Below are positions 24,988-32,030 of a DNA stretch of 39,441 nt, piece by piece. Both the position numbers and the translations under genes were made by a program. A model generated the notes under the pieces. It made no database searches and was not told the origin of the DNA. It was given only the letters and a program-made list of their open reading frames with translations. Location: NCBI GenBank assembly GCA_016763285.1, contig JAESUC010000122.1, forward strand, positions 1 to 39,441, in the 5' to 3' direction. Source of the DNA: Pseudomonas sp. (lineage in GTDB: Bacteria; Pseudomonadota; Gammaproteobacteria; Pseudomonadales; Pseudomonadaceae). Within the stretch, counting starts at the first letter, position 1; each line of letters opens with the position of its first letter.

Positions 24988-25003
24988 TGCAAGTCCGGGG
25001 CCG
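24988..25003 (-). promoter_or_regulatory. Candidate sigma-54 promoter for the 8-oxoguanine deaminase gene
   Basis: On the minus strand CGGCCCCGGACTTGCA has GG-N10-GC and a perfect TTGCA, but the -24 element is GGCCCCG rather than GGCACG. The predicted start near 24978 lies about 85 bases before the start codon. Confidence 0.45.
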
Positions 25004-25121
25004 GCCGGCGGCCAGCGGAAACAGCCATTATTTGGTGCCGTCGACGGCTTCGCGGTCCAGGTCGGTGCAGATACGCCGCTGCATGACGCAAAAAGGCCCA
25101 CAAACAGCCTGCTCACGGGCA

Positions 25122-25137
25122 TGGCACACCCCTTGCT
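25122..25137 (+). promoter_or_regulatory. Sigma-54 promoter of the dioxygenase/binding-protein operon
   Basis: TGGCACACCCCTTGCT carries the full TGGCAC -24 and TTGCT -12 elements with exactly ten bases between GG and GC. The predicted start is about 25148, 124 bases before the ATG at 25272. Confidence 0.82.
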
Positions 25138-25146
25138 TTTAAATTC

Positions 25147-25162
25147 CTGATTATCTGGTCAG
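25147..25162 (+). promoter_or_regulatory. RutR-like operator at the transcription start
   Basis: CTGATTA-TC-TGGTCAG lies across the predicted +1 of the sigma-54 promoter just upstream. It shares its left half, except the first base, with the sites at 13577 and 29941. Confidence 0.78.
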
Positions 25163-25271
25163 GTTATGAGCAACCCGCTTTTGTAGCACAGCCGGGGCTA
25201 AACCAGGGACCGTTTTCGCAGCGTTGCGCGCGAGGGCACATGGCCCATTACAGCATCCCGGAGATATATTC

Positions 25272-26213
25272 ATGAGCGAGCAGGCACTATCCATCCCGAT
25301 TATCGACTTTGGCCCTTTTATTCAGGGCGACACGAGCGCCAGGCAACAGGTCGCTGCGCAGATGCGCGAAGCCAGCAGCCAGTGGGGGTTCTTCTACCTG
25401 GCTAACTGCGGTATGCCGCAGGCCAGCATCAGTGAGGCTTTTCATGCATCAAAAGACTTCTTCGCCCTGCCGGATGAGATCAAGCAGTCAGTGGCCTGGC
25501 AGAATGCGCAGAGCAACAGAGGCTATGTGGGCGTACGCCGTGAGCGCCTGGATCCGAGCAAACCAGGCGACCTGAAAGAAGCGTTCAACGCCGCGCCGGA
25601 AGATCGCGACGCCAGCGCGGCACGCAATCTCTGGCCTGCAGATCAACCCCAATTCCGTCAGAACGTCGAGACCTTTCTGGCCGATTGCATTACCACTGCA
25701 GACCGCGTTCTGGAAGCTTTTGCCGTTGCACTTGACCAACCGGACAATTTTTTTGTTAACGCGCACAACCTGCACCACCACACCCTGCGACTGCTTCACT
25801 ACCCGCCATTACCGGAGAGTTTTGTCGCCGAGCAAGGGGAAACACGCGCTGGCGCGCATACCGATTACGGCAGCATCACCTTGTTGTTCCAGGATGACGC
25901 CGGTGGGCTTGAGGTCTGTACCCGCCAGGGTGACTGGGTCCAGGCCACGCCTATTCCGGGCACCGTGGTGATCAATACCGGCGACCTGATGCACCGCTGG
26001 ACCAACCATGTGTTCTGCTCAACCCCCCATCGCGTGAACGTACCCAAGGCCGCGATGCACCGCCACCGCTACTCGATCGCCTTTTTCTGTCACCCGAACA
26101 AGGACGCCAACATCGAATGCATCGATAGCTGCACCGACGCAGGTAATCCGGTGCGCTACCCACCTATTTCTGCAGGTGAACACCTGCTGCAACGCCTGAA
26201 TGCCACCTACTGA
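25272..26213 (+). CDS. 2-oxoglutarate/Fe(II) dioxygenase, isopenicillin N synthase type (paralogue 3)
   Basis: The 313-residue protein has DIOX_N motifs (IPIIDFGPF, GFFYLANCG), the iron triad H196-x-D198 (GAHTDYGSITLL) and H253 (STPHRVNVP), and R266/S268 in RYSIAFF. NRGYVGVRRERLDPSKPGDLKEAF (about residues 82-105) matches the substrate-side region of paralogue 2. GGAG precedes the ATG at 25272 by 9 bases; the longer frame from 25224 has no support. It is divergent from the 8-oxoguanine deaminase gene and followed 25 bases later by an NMT1-type binding protein gene, so uptake and oxidation of one substrate are probably linked. Confidence 0.88.
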   Translation: MSEQALSIPIIDFGPFIQGDTSARQQVAAQMREASSQWGFFYLANCGMPQASISEAFHASKDFFALPDEIKQSVAWQNAQSNRGYVGVRRERLDPSKPGDLKEAFNAAPEDRDASAARNLWPADQPQFRQNVETFLADCITTADRVLEAFAVALDQPDNFFVNAHNLHHHTLRLLHYPPLPESFVAEQGETRAGAHTDYGSITLLFQDDAGGLEVCTRQGDWVQATPIPGTVVINTGDLMHRWTNHVFCSTPHRVNVPKAAMHRHRYSIAFFCHPNKDANIECIDSCTDAGNPVRYPPISAGEHLLQRLNATY

Positions 26214-26238
26214 AAACATCAACCCAGGAGTTTCAACC

Positions 26239-27228
26239 ATGCACAGCAAGAGCCGACTCGCCCTTACCCTCGCACTGGGTCTGGGCCTTACCAGCCTGAC
26301 CGCCGGTGCCGACGATCTGACCCCGGTGACCGTTATCACCACCTGGTACGCCCAGGCTGAGCACGGCGGGCTCTATGCCGCCAAGGCCATGGGCATCTAC
26401 GAAGAACACGGCCTGGACGTGACCATCCGCATGGGCGGTCCACAGGTCAACAATGTGCAGTTGCTGATGGGTGGCAAGAGTGATTTCAGCATGGGTTACG
26501 CCCTGCAATCGCTGAATGCGGTTCAGCAGGATATTCCGCTGGTGACCGTGGCGGCGTTCTTCCAGAAGGACCCGCAATCCCTGGTTGCCCATACCGGCGT
26601 GGGCAACGATTCGCTCGAAGACCTGAAGGGCAAGGGCCTGCGTATTCCCACCGCCGGCCGCGTAGCCTACTGGCCGTGGCTGAAGGCCGAATACGGCTTT
26701 ACCGACGATCAACTGCGCCCCTACGACTACAGCTTTGGCCCCTTCATCGCCGACGAACAGGCCGTGCAACAGGGTTATGTCACCAATGACGGTTACTTCC
26801 TCGCCAAGGAAGGCGTTGAGGCTCAGAGCCTGTTGCTGGCTGACTATGGCTGGAATGCCTACTCGGCAACGCTGGACACCACCCAGAAGCTGATCGACGA
26901 GGATCCCGAGCTGGTGCAGAACATGGTCGCCGCCACGGCCAAGGGCTGGGCCGCCTACTTTGAAAATCCGGCACCGGCCAACGCGCTGATCAAGGAAGAC
27001 AACCCGGAGATGTCTGATGATCTACTGGCCTACAGCAAGAACAAGATGCAGGAAGAAGGCATGCTGCTCTCGGGTGACGCTGCCGATGGCCAGTACGGCA
27101 TCATGACCCGTGAACGCTGGGAGCTGTTCTTCAACGACATGGTCAAGGCCGGCACCCTGCCGGCGGATCTGGATTGGGAAAAAGCCTTTGATCTGAGCTT
27201 CGTTGACTCGTTCTACAAGCAAGAATAA
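26239..27228 (+). CDS. NMT1/THI5-type ABC substrate-binding protein without its own transporter genes
   Basis: The 329-residue protein has a signal peptide (SRLALTLALGLGLTSLTAGA) and the NMT1/THI5-like fold, beginning TTWYAQAEHGGLYAAKAMGIYEEHGLDV and MGGPQVNNVQLLMGG. The family binds pyrimidine-like and other small N-containing compounds (for example thiamin-pyrimidine precursors). It is a clear paralogue of the protein at 29985-31025, sharing WYAQAEHGG, MGGPQVN, PWLKAEYGFTDD and many other segments. No ATPase or permease follows; the gene ends at a terminator. It may dock on the ATPase/permease encoded at 31116-32833. AGGAG precedes the ATG by 8 bases. Confidence 0.88.
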   Translation: MHSKSRLALTLALGLGLTSLTAGADDLTPVTVITTWYAQAEHGGLYAAKAMGIYEEHGLDVTIRMGGPQVNNVQLLMGGKSDFSMGYALQSLNAVQQDIPLVTVAAFFQKDPQSLVAHTGVGNDSLEDLKGKGLRIPTAGRVAYWPWLKAEYGFTDDQLRPYDYSFGPFIADEQAVQQGYVTNDGYFLAKEGVEAQSLLLADYGWNAYSATLDTTQKLIDEDPELVQNMVAATAKGWAAYFENPAPANALIKEDNPEMSDDLLAYSKNKMQEEGMLLSGDAADGQYGIMTRERWELFFNDMVKAGTLPADLDWEKAFDLSFVDSFYKQE

Positions 27229-27242
27229 CGGCTGTCTTCCAG

Positions 27243-27278
27243 CAACCTGCCGCGCCACCGGGCGCGGTCGGTTGTTTT
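27243..27278. terminator. Rho-independent terminator between convergent genes
   Basis: CAACC-TG-CCGCGCC-ACCG-GGCGCGG-TC-GGTTG forms a 7-bp GC core extended by a 5-bp outer stem, followed by TTTT. It ends the 25272-27228 operon and touches the end of the convergent alpha/beta hydrolase gene. Confidence 0.85.
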
Positions 27279-28042
27279 CAGCCTGCCGAAGCATGCCGCG
27301 AGGCGAACCCTGCTATCACCTCGGCCAGCACATCCGGCGCTGACGCCTGTGGCACGTGGCCGGTATTCAGACTCACTACTTCTGCTCCTGGCACCAGCGC
27401 CTGCATCCTGCGCTGTGCGGCCAGAACCACCGAGCGATCCTGCAAGGCTTCAACATACAGACGCGGCAAGCGTCCGAAACGCGCCTGCGTCCACACCGGC
27501 ACCAGCGTGCGCGTCCCTTCGGGCTGCAAGGAGAAGCGCGCGGCCGCCGCCAGGGCCAGATCATCGGGCAGATCCTGCAGGAATATTTCGCGTATCGCCG
27601 CAACCGGCACCCAGGAGACACTGCGGTCAGCGGACCACCGCAGATAAGGGCCTATGCCAGAAGCGGCGGGCTCGCTCTTGACCACTTCCGCGACCACCTC
27701 GGCAAAGCCGCTGCCTGCGGGCAGCATCATGCCAGCAATATAGACTACCCCTGCCACCCGTTCTGCCATGCGCTCCGCCGCCTGCGTGACGATGGCGCCA
27801 CCACCGGAATGCCCGACCAGCATGATGGGCCCGTCGATCCCGGCACAACAGTCCACCACATGCTCAACGCAGCCTTGCAGCGACAGCTTCTCCGGCTCCG
27901 CCGGGTGCTGGAGCGAGCCTGGCATATCGGGCGTCAGCACTGCATACCCCTGCGCCTGCAACAGCGGCGTCAGTTCCGCCCACACCCAACTGCCGGCCCA
28001 GGCCCCGTGGATCAGTAACAGCGTCGGTCTGCGCTCAGACAT
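27278..28042 (-). CDS. Alpha/beta fold hydrolase
   Basis: The 254-residue protein starts RPTLLLIHGAWAGSWVW, an oxyanion HG motif, and has the nucleophile elbow LVGHSGGGAIV (serine near residue 79) and a C-terminal histidine in SLNTGHVPQASAP. This resembles the EstC/hydroxynitrile-lyase-like branch of esterases. No signal peptide is seen. GGAGG lies 5 bases before the ATG. It overlaps the upstream dioxygenase gene by 8 bases, so both act in one operon. The substrate is unknown; an ester, carbamate or acylated product of the dioxygenase step is possible. Confidence 0.82.
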   Translation of the reverse strand: MSERRPTLLLIHGAWAGSWVWAELTPLLQAQGYAVLTPDMPGSLQHPAEPEKLSLQGCVEHVVDCCAGIDGPIMLVGHSGGGAIVTQAAERMAERVAGVVYIAGMMLPAGSGFAEVVAEVVKSEPAASGIGPYLRWSADRSVSWVPVAAIREIFLQDLPDDLALAAAARFSLQPEGTRTLVPVWTQARFGRLPRLYVEALQDRSVVLAAQRRMQALVPGAEVVSLNTGHVPQASAPDVLAEVIAGFASRHASAG

Positions 28043-29000
28043 AGGTCCTCCGGTACATCTCCTGCAGATGTTCGCCCACGGTCGTTGTTGGATATTTGGC
28101 GGTCTCGCCAGGGGCCAGACATACCGGCAGGCAGCGCACCTGGTGATTCAGCGCACCACTGTAGAAAAAGGGCACCGAATAGCGCTCGGTACCGGAGGTA
28201 TTGACCACACGGTGCAGGGTGGAGCGGTAGCGGTCGTTGGTCCAGCGCGCGATCATGTCACCCAGATTGACCACGAAGGTGCCTGGAATCGGCGCGGCAT
28301 CCAGCCAGCGTTCACGCGCTGCGTCCCAGACCTGCAGCCCGGGCTTGTCATCCAGCAGCAAGATGGTGATGCCACCAAAATCGGTATGCGCACCACAGCC
28401 CTTCTCACCCGGCAGCGGTTTGGCCGGCTGCGGTGGATAGTGCAGCAGCCGCAGTGTGGCCAGGGGTTGTTCGCAGAAATCGGCAAAGAAATCTTCCGGC
28501 AGATCCAGTGACAACGCCAGACCCGCCATGATCCGCTCGCTCAGCGCCAGCATGGCCTCGAAGTAACTGTCCATCACCGGGCGAAAGCTCGGCAAGGCTG
28601 GCGGCCATTGGTTCGGCCCCAGATTGAAACCACCAGCCAGCACCCGGGGATCATCTTCCGGCAACTCCTCGCCGATATAGAAACCTTCCTTGAGGTCCGG
28701 CGGCGCGCCGGGTTCCAGAGTTTGCCCGCCCAGCATTTCGTAGCCGCGGTTGGCGGACGAGCTGGCTTTGTCGACCTTTTGCTTTTCACCTATTGGTTGC
28801 TGAAAAAACCCACGCGATTCAGCGAATACCTGCTCGATCAGCCGGTCAGGGATGCCGTGCCCGGAAATATAGAAAAAGCCGGTGTGCAGACAGGCATCGC
28901 GCAATTTCCGCCCGACCTCCAGCTTGTCTGCCTGCACGTCACCGCGCAGCGCTGACAGATCAATCACCGGCAGCGCCGAGGGCATATCAGTTACCCGCAT
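28035..29000 (-). CDS. 2-oxoglutarate/Fe(II) dioxygenase, isopenicillin N synthase type (paralogue 4)
   Basis: The 321-residue protein has DIOX_N motifs (LPVIDLSAL, GFFYISGHGI), the iron triad H205-x-D207 (GAHTDFGGITILL) and H263 (STLHRVVN), and R273/S275 in RYSVPFF. The NRGYEMLGGQTLEPGAPPDLKEGFYIG region (residues 84-110) is of the same type as in paralogues 2 and 3. GGAGG precedes the ATG. Unlike the other three it is not beside an amidohydrolase gene but shares an operon with an alpha/beta hydrolase, and it is divergent from a flavodoxin-type reductase gene. Confidence 0.88.
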   Translation of the reverse strand: MRVTDMPSALPVIDLSALRGDVQADKLEVGRKLRDACLHTGFFYISGHGIPDRLIEQVFAESRGFFQQPIGEKQKVDKASSSANRGYEMLGGQTLEPGAPPDLKEGFYIGEELPEDDPRVLAGGFNLGPNQWPPALPSFRPVMDSYFEAMLALSERIMAGLALSLDLPEDFFADFCEQPLATLRLLHYPPQPAKPLPGEKGCGAHTDFGGITILLLDDKPGLQVWDAARERWLDAAPIPGTFVVNLGDMIARWTNDRYRSTLHRVVNTSGTERYSVPFFYSGALNHQVRCLPVCLAPGETAKYPTTTVGEHLQEMYRRTYV

Positions 29001-29023
29001 GATTTCGTGCCTCCAATAAATTC

Positions 29024-29039
29024 ATGTCCGAACGGTCAG
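29024..29039. promoter_or_regulatory. Possible RutR-like operator in a divergent region
   Basis: ATGTCCG-AA-CGGTCAG matches the right half at 6 of 7 and the left half at 4 of 7 or 5 of 7. It lies 24 bases from the minus-strand ATG and 25 bases upstream of the plus-strand sigma-54 element. Confidence 0.45.
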
Positions 29040-29063
29040 TTATTCATTATGTATGCCAGTTCG

Positions 29064-29079
29064 TGGCATGCAGGTTGCA
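29064..29079 (+). promoter_or_regulatory. Sigma-54 promoter for the WrbA-like gene
   Basis: TGGCATGCAGGTTGCA has GG-N10-GC and a perfect TTGCA with one change in TGGCAC. The start is predicted near 29090, 46 bases before the ATG at 29136. An inverted repeat ATGCCA-GTTCG-TGGCAT (29053-29069) overlaps the -24 element. Confidence 0.68.
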
Positions 29080-29091
29080 AAACTGCCGCTA

Positions 29092-29107
29092 CGCAAGGGC
29101 ATTACCC
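29092..29107 (-). promoter_or_regulatory. Weak sigma-54 candidate for the minus-strand dioxygenase
   Basis: On the minus strand GGGTAATGCCCTTGCG keeps GG-N10-GC and TTGC, but the -24 context is poor. It would start transcription near 29082, about 80 bases before the ATG at 29000. Confidence 0.35.
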
Positions 29108-29135
29108 CAAGCCGTCTGAATTACTGGAGCATTTG

Positions 29136-29789
29136 ATGACCTCACATATCACCGTAATCGTGGATTCGCGCTACGGCAGTACCCTGACCCTGGCGAAAAA
29201 AATTGCCGAAGGCGCGCGTGAAGAGGGCGCCGAAGTGCGACTTCGCCGCGTAGCGTTGAGCGAACCGGAGTTCAGCGTGGACACTTCACGGGGCGACTTT
29301 ATCGCCGCCCAGACCGAATTCCGTGAACTGCCGCAGGCCTGCGCAGAAGACCTGGAATGGGCTAACGGCATCATCTGGGGTTCGCCCACCCGCTATGGCC
29401 TGATGAGCACACCCCTGCGCGCCTTTATCGACGAAATCGCCCCGCTGTGGCGCCAGGGCGCGCTGATCGGCAAGGTGGGCGCTGCTTTCACCTCAACCGG
29501 CGGCATGCACTCGGGCAATGAAATGACCTTGATGTCGCTGCTGATGCCGTTCATGCAGCACGGCATGATCATTCTTGGCGTGCCCCACAGCGTGCCCGAG
29601 CTGGTACATACCCGCAGTGGGGGTTCACCTTACGGCGCTTCCGTGGTTACCGGGTTTGACGGCCGGCTGGGTGTGGATGCAGGGGAGCTGGCGATCGGTT
29701 ACGCCCTGGGCGCTCGAGTGGCACGTGTCGCCGGGCAGGTGATTCCCGAGCCGGCGTCGGTAGAGTTGGCTGCGCAAACTAGTCCTTGA
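29136..29789 (+). CDS. WrbA-like flavodoxin family NAD(P)H:quinone oxidoreductase
   Basis: The 217-residue protein is a flavodoxin fold with an FMN phosphate loop in IVDSRYGSTLTLAKKIAEGAREEGAEV, then IIWGSPTRYGLMSTPLRAFID (about residues 79-99) and GAAFTSTGGMHSGNEMTLMSLLMPFM, typical of the WrbA/type IV quinone reductase group. The family reduces quinones by two electrons; here it might instead protect against or recycle an oxidised intermediate of the neighbouring dioxygenases, which is speculation. The ATG at 29136 has GGAG 8 bases upstream; the longer frame from 29007 would start in the promoter. It appears monocistronic. Confidence 0.85.
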   Translation: MTSHITVIVDSRYGSTLTLAKKIAEGAREEGAEVRLRRVALSEPEFSVDTSRGDFIAAQTEFRELPQACAEDLEWANGIIWGSPTRYGLMSTPLRAFIDEIAPLWRQGALIGKVGAAFTSTGGMHSGNEMTLMSLLMPFMQHGMIILGVPHSVPELVHTRSGGSPYGASVVTGFDGRLGVDAGELAIGYALGARVARVAGQVIPEPASVELAAQTSP

Positions 29790-29867
29790 GACCTGGCCAG
29801 CCGCGATCTACGTGTTCACTTGAGGTGCAAAACACCGTAGACCGATGCAATCCGGTGCATAAATTTA

Positions 29868-29883
29868 CTGACCAATTGATCAG
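29868..29883 (+). promoter_or_regulatory. RutR-like operator upstream of a sigma-54 promoter
   Basis: CTGACCA-AT-TGATCAG is the most symmetric site in the window (6 of 7 positions paired). It is centred about 63 bases upstream of the predicted start at 29939, and a second operator covers that start. Confidence 0.72.
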
Positions 29884-29912
29884 GAAATAGAAAATAAGCG
29901 CCTCCGGGCTTA

Positions 29913-29928
29913 TGGCACGGTGCTTGCT
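29913..29928 (+). promoter_or_regulatory. Sigma-54 promoter of the NMT1-type transporter operon
   Basis: TGGCACGGTGCTTGCT is a complete match to the -24/-12 consensus, including TGGCACG, ten bases between GG and GC, and TTGCT. The predicted start is about 29939, 46 bases before the ATG at 29985. Confidence 0.88.
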
Positions 29929-29940
29929 CTACTCCAAATA

Positions 29941-29956
29941 TTGATTAACTGGTCAG
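29941..29956 (+). promoter_or_regulatory. RutR-like operator at the transcription start
   Basis: TTGATTA-AC-TGGTCAG begins about 3 bases after the predicted +1 and shares TTGATTA with the site at 13577 and TGGTCAG with four others. Confidence 0.78.
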
Positions 29957-29984
29957 CTAATTTAAATCATACGGAGTAAGTGCA

Positions 29985-31025
29985 ATGCGTTATGGAAAGG
30001 AAAGGGCAGTTGCTGCCGCAAAAAGTGCGGTTGAAAACAGAAGCGCTGTGTCGCTCATGGCCGGCCTGCTGCTGACTGGCTTGGCAGTATCGTCCCCCGT
30101 GTCTGCCGAGGAACTGGACAAGATCGTATTCGGCACCAACTGGTACGCCCAGGCCGAGCATGGCGGTTTCTACCAGGCGCAGGCCACGGGTATCTACGAG
30201 AAGTACGGCCTGGATGTATCCATCCAGATGGGTGGCCCGCAGGTTAACGGTATGCAGTTGCTGGTGGCCGGGCGGCGTGACTTTTCCATGGGCTACCCCA
30301 TCGGCAACATCAAGGCGCGCGAAGAAGGCTTGCCGGTCAAAACCGTCGCGGCTGCGTTTCAGGGCGACCCGCAAGCGCTGATCGCGCACCCGAACGTCAC
30401 CTCCCTCGAACAGATCAAGGAAGAGAACCTGCCGGTTTATATTGCCTCGTTCGCCCATACCACTTTCTGGCCCTGGCTGAAGGCCGAGTACGGCTTTACT
30501 GATGACGTGACCCGTCCTTACACCTTCAGCGTTGCGCCGTTCATGGCCGACCCCAAAATTGTTCAGCAGGGTTATCTGTCGTCCGAGCCCTATGCCATGA
30601 AGCAGGGCGGTATCGAGCCCTCGGTATTTCTGCTGGCTGATTACGGCTACCCCGCTTACGCCACCACGATAGAAACCACCGACAAGATGATCGAAGAGAA
30701 TCCGGAACTGGTTCGCCGGTTTGTGCAGGCAAGCATGGAAGGCTGGGCCAGCTACTTTGCCGATCCGGCACCCGGCAATAAACTGATCCAGAAAGAAAAT
30801 CCGCAGATGACCGATGAGCAGATCGCCTACGGCATCGAGAAGATGAAGGAGCACGGCCTGGTCACAGGTGGTGATGCCGAGACCGGCGGTATTGGCGTGA
30901 TGACCGATGAGCGCTGGAAGGCTCTGCATGATTTCATGCTCAAGGCGGAACTGATCTCTGCCGACCTGGATATCCATGATGCCTACACCCTGGAATTCCT
31001 GCCCGAAGAACCGGTGCTGAACTAA
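29985..31025 (+). CDS. NMT1/THI5-type ABC substrate-binding protein
   Basis: The 346-residue protein has a long N-region followed by a hydrophobic signal segment (SLMAGLLLTGLAVSSPVSA) and the NMT1/THI5 core GTNWYAQAEHGGFYQAQATGIYEKYGLDV, MGGPQVNGMQLLVAG and a late YADPAPGN-like segment. It is a close paralogue of the orphan protein at 26239-27228. CGGAG precedes the ATG by 8 bases. It heads an operon with an ATPase, a permease and an EamA transporter. In this family the ligands are often pyrimidines or other nitrogen heterocycles; here a nucleobase or a degradation product is likely. Confidence 0.9.
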   Translation: MRYGKERAVAAAKSAVENRSAVSLMAGLLLTGLAVSSPVSAEELDKIVFGTNWYAQAEHGGFYQAQATGIYEKYGLDVSIQMGGPQVNGMQLLVAGRRDFSMGYPIGNIKAREEGLPVKTVAAAFQGDPQALIAHPNVTSLEQIKEENLPVYIASFAHTTFWPWLKAEYGFTDDVTRPYTFSVAPFMADPKIVQQGYLSSEPYAMKQGGIEPSVFLLADYGYPAYATTIETTDKMIEENPELVRRFVQASMEGWASYFADPAPGNKLIQKENPQMTDEQIAYGIEKMKEHGLVTGGDAETGGIGVMTDERWKALHDFMLKAELISADLDIHDAYTLEFLPEEPVLN

Positions 31026-31074
31026 GCCCCGCTGCTCTATCAGCCCAGCGCCAGGCTGCACCTTTTCTACCGAT

Positions 31075-31103
31075 TGAATGACCTCCCGCAAGGGAGGCAT
31101 TCA
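31075..31103 (+). other. Intercistronic hairpin after the binding-protein gene
   Basis: TGAATG-(A)-CCTCCC-GCAA-GGGAGG-CATTCA forms a 12-bp stem with one bulged A and a GNRA-type loop, 50 bases after the stop at 31025 and 13 before the next ATG. Such hairpins often stabilise the binding-protein mRNA and lower downstream expression. Confidence 0.75.
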
Positions 31104-31115
31104 GGGAGCCACAGC

Positions 31116-32030
31116 ATGAACTCTTCGCCTATTACGCCGGTAGCCATATCGGCAACCAAGCCGGAAACCGGACCGGAAACGCCCGGCACCGAGCCGGACC
31201 CGGCAGCCCAGGCTGCACCCGATGCATTACAAAGCTCCAGACCGGTGCTGCAAGTCAAAGACGTCAACAAGATCTACGCCAACGGCACCGTCGCGCTCAA
31301 GGGCGCTGACCTCACCGTGCGCCAGGGCGAATTCGTCAGTTTGCTTGGCCCTTCTGGCTGCGGCAAAAGCACCCTGCTGCGCATCATGGCCGGCCTGGGC
31401 GATGTAACCAGCGGCACCGTGAACTGGTGGGAACATGACTACAACGTGATCGGCGACAAGGGGCGCAAGCTGGCATTCGTTTTCCAGAACGCCACCCTGA
31501 TGCCCTGGGCCCGTGTGCGCAAGAATGTGCGCCTGCCCCTGGATCTGGAGGGCGACGCCAGTGCCGACATTGAAGGCCGCATTGACCGCGCTCTGGAGAT
31601 GGTCGGCCTCACCGGTTTTAACAATGCGTTCCCCCGCGAACTGTCCGGTGGCATGCAGATGCGCGCGTCTATCGCCCGAGCCATGATCACCGAACCCAAC
31701 CTGCTGCTGATGGATGAACCCTTCGGCGCTCTGGACGAGATGACCCGCAACAAGCTCAACGATGACGTGCTCAAGCTCTGGCAGAAGAACGGCTGGACCA
31801 TCGTGTTTGTGACGCACAGCGTGTACGAGGCGGTGTACCTGTCCAGCCGCGTGGTGGTCATGGCCGCTCGACCCGGCCGCATTGTTGAAGATATCGCTAT
31901 CGACGAGCCGTATCCGCGCAGTGCGGACTTTCGCGTGTCCGCCGAGTTCGCCGGTTATTGCCGCCAGGTGTCCCAGGCACTCGAACGCGCCAGCGCCATG
32001 GGCCAGCCAGCACAACAGGAGGCCCACTGA
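31116..32030 (+). CDS. ABC transporter ATPase (SsuB/TauB type) with N-terminal extension
   Basis: The 304-residue protein has Walker A GPSGCGKST (about residues 84-92), Q-loop VFQNATLMPW, signature LSGGMQMRASIARA, Walker B LLLMDEPFGALDE and the H-loop VTHS, typical of ATPases of the nitrate/taurine/pyrimidine importer group. The first 45 or so residues are rich in P, T, E and A (for example ATKPETGPETPGTEPDP) and lie before the usual start of the family; they look disordered. GGGAG precedes the ATG at 31116, so the extension seems real; an upstream ATG at 31074 would fall inside the hairpin. Confidence 0.9.
   Translation: MNSSPITPVAISATKPETGPETPGTEPDPAAQAAPDALQSSRPVLQVKDVNKIYANGTVALKGADLTVRQGEFVSLLGPSGCGKSTLLRIMAGLGDVTSGTVNWWEHDYNVIGDKGRKLAFVFQNATLMPWARVRKNVRLPLDLEGDASADIEGRIDRALEMVGLTGFNNAFPRELSGGMQMRASIARAMITEPNLLLMDEPFGALDEMTRNKLNDDVLKLWQKNGWTIVFVTHSVYEAVYLSSRVVVMAARPGRIVEDIAIDEPYPRSADFRVSAEFAGYCRQVSQALERASAMGQPAQQEAH

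Larger units (their letters stand above)
24895..25271. other. Divergent regulatory region, 8-oxoguanine deaminase / dioxygenase
   Basis: The 377 bases hold no convincing gene. They contain a candidate minus-strand sigma-54 element (24988-25003), a tandem GCAAGTCCG repeat (24977-24985 and 24989-24997), an excellent plus-strand sigma-54 element (25122-25137) and a RutR-like operator (25147-25162). A TTTGGTGCC segment near 25032 is at best a half NtrC box. Confidence 0.65.

Noticed and set aside
29825-29859. Two GGTGCA half sites upstream of 29913 as an NtrC box
   Set aside because: They have the same orientation and no GCAC partner at N7 distance.
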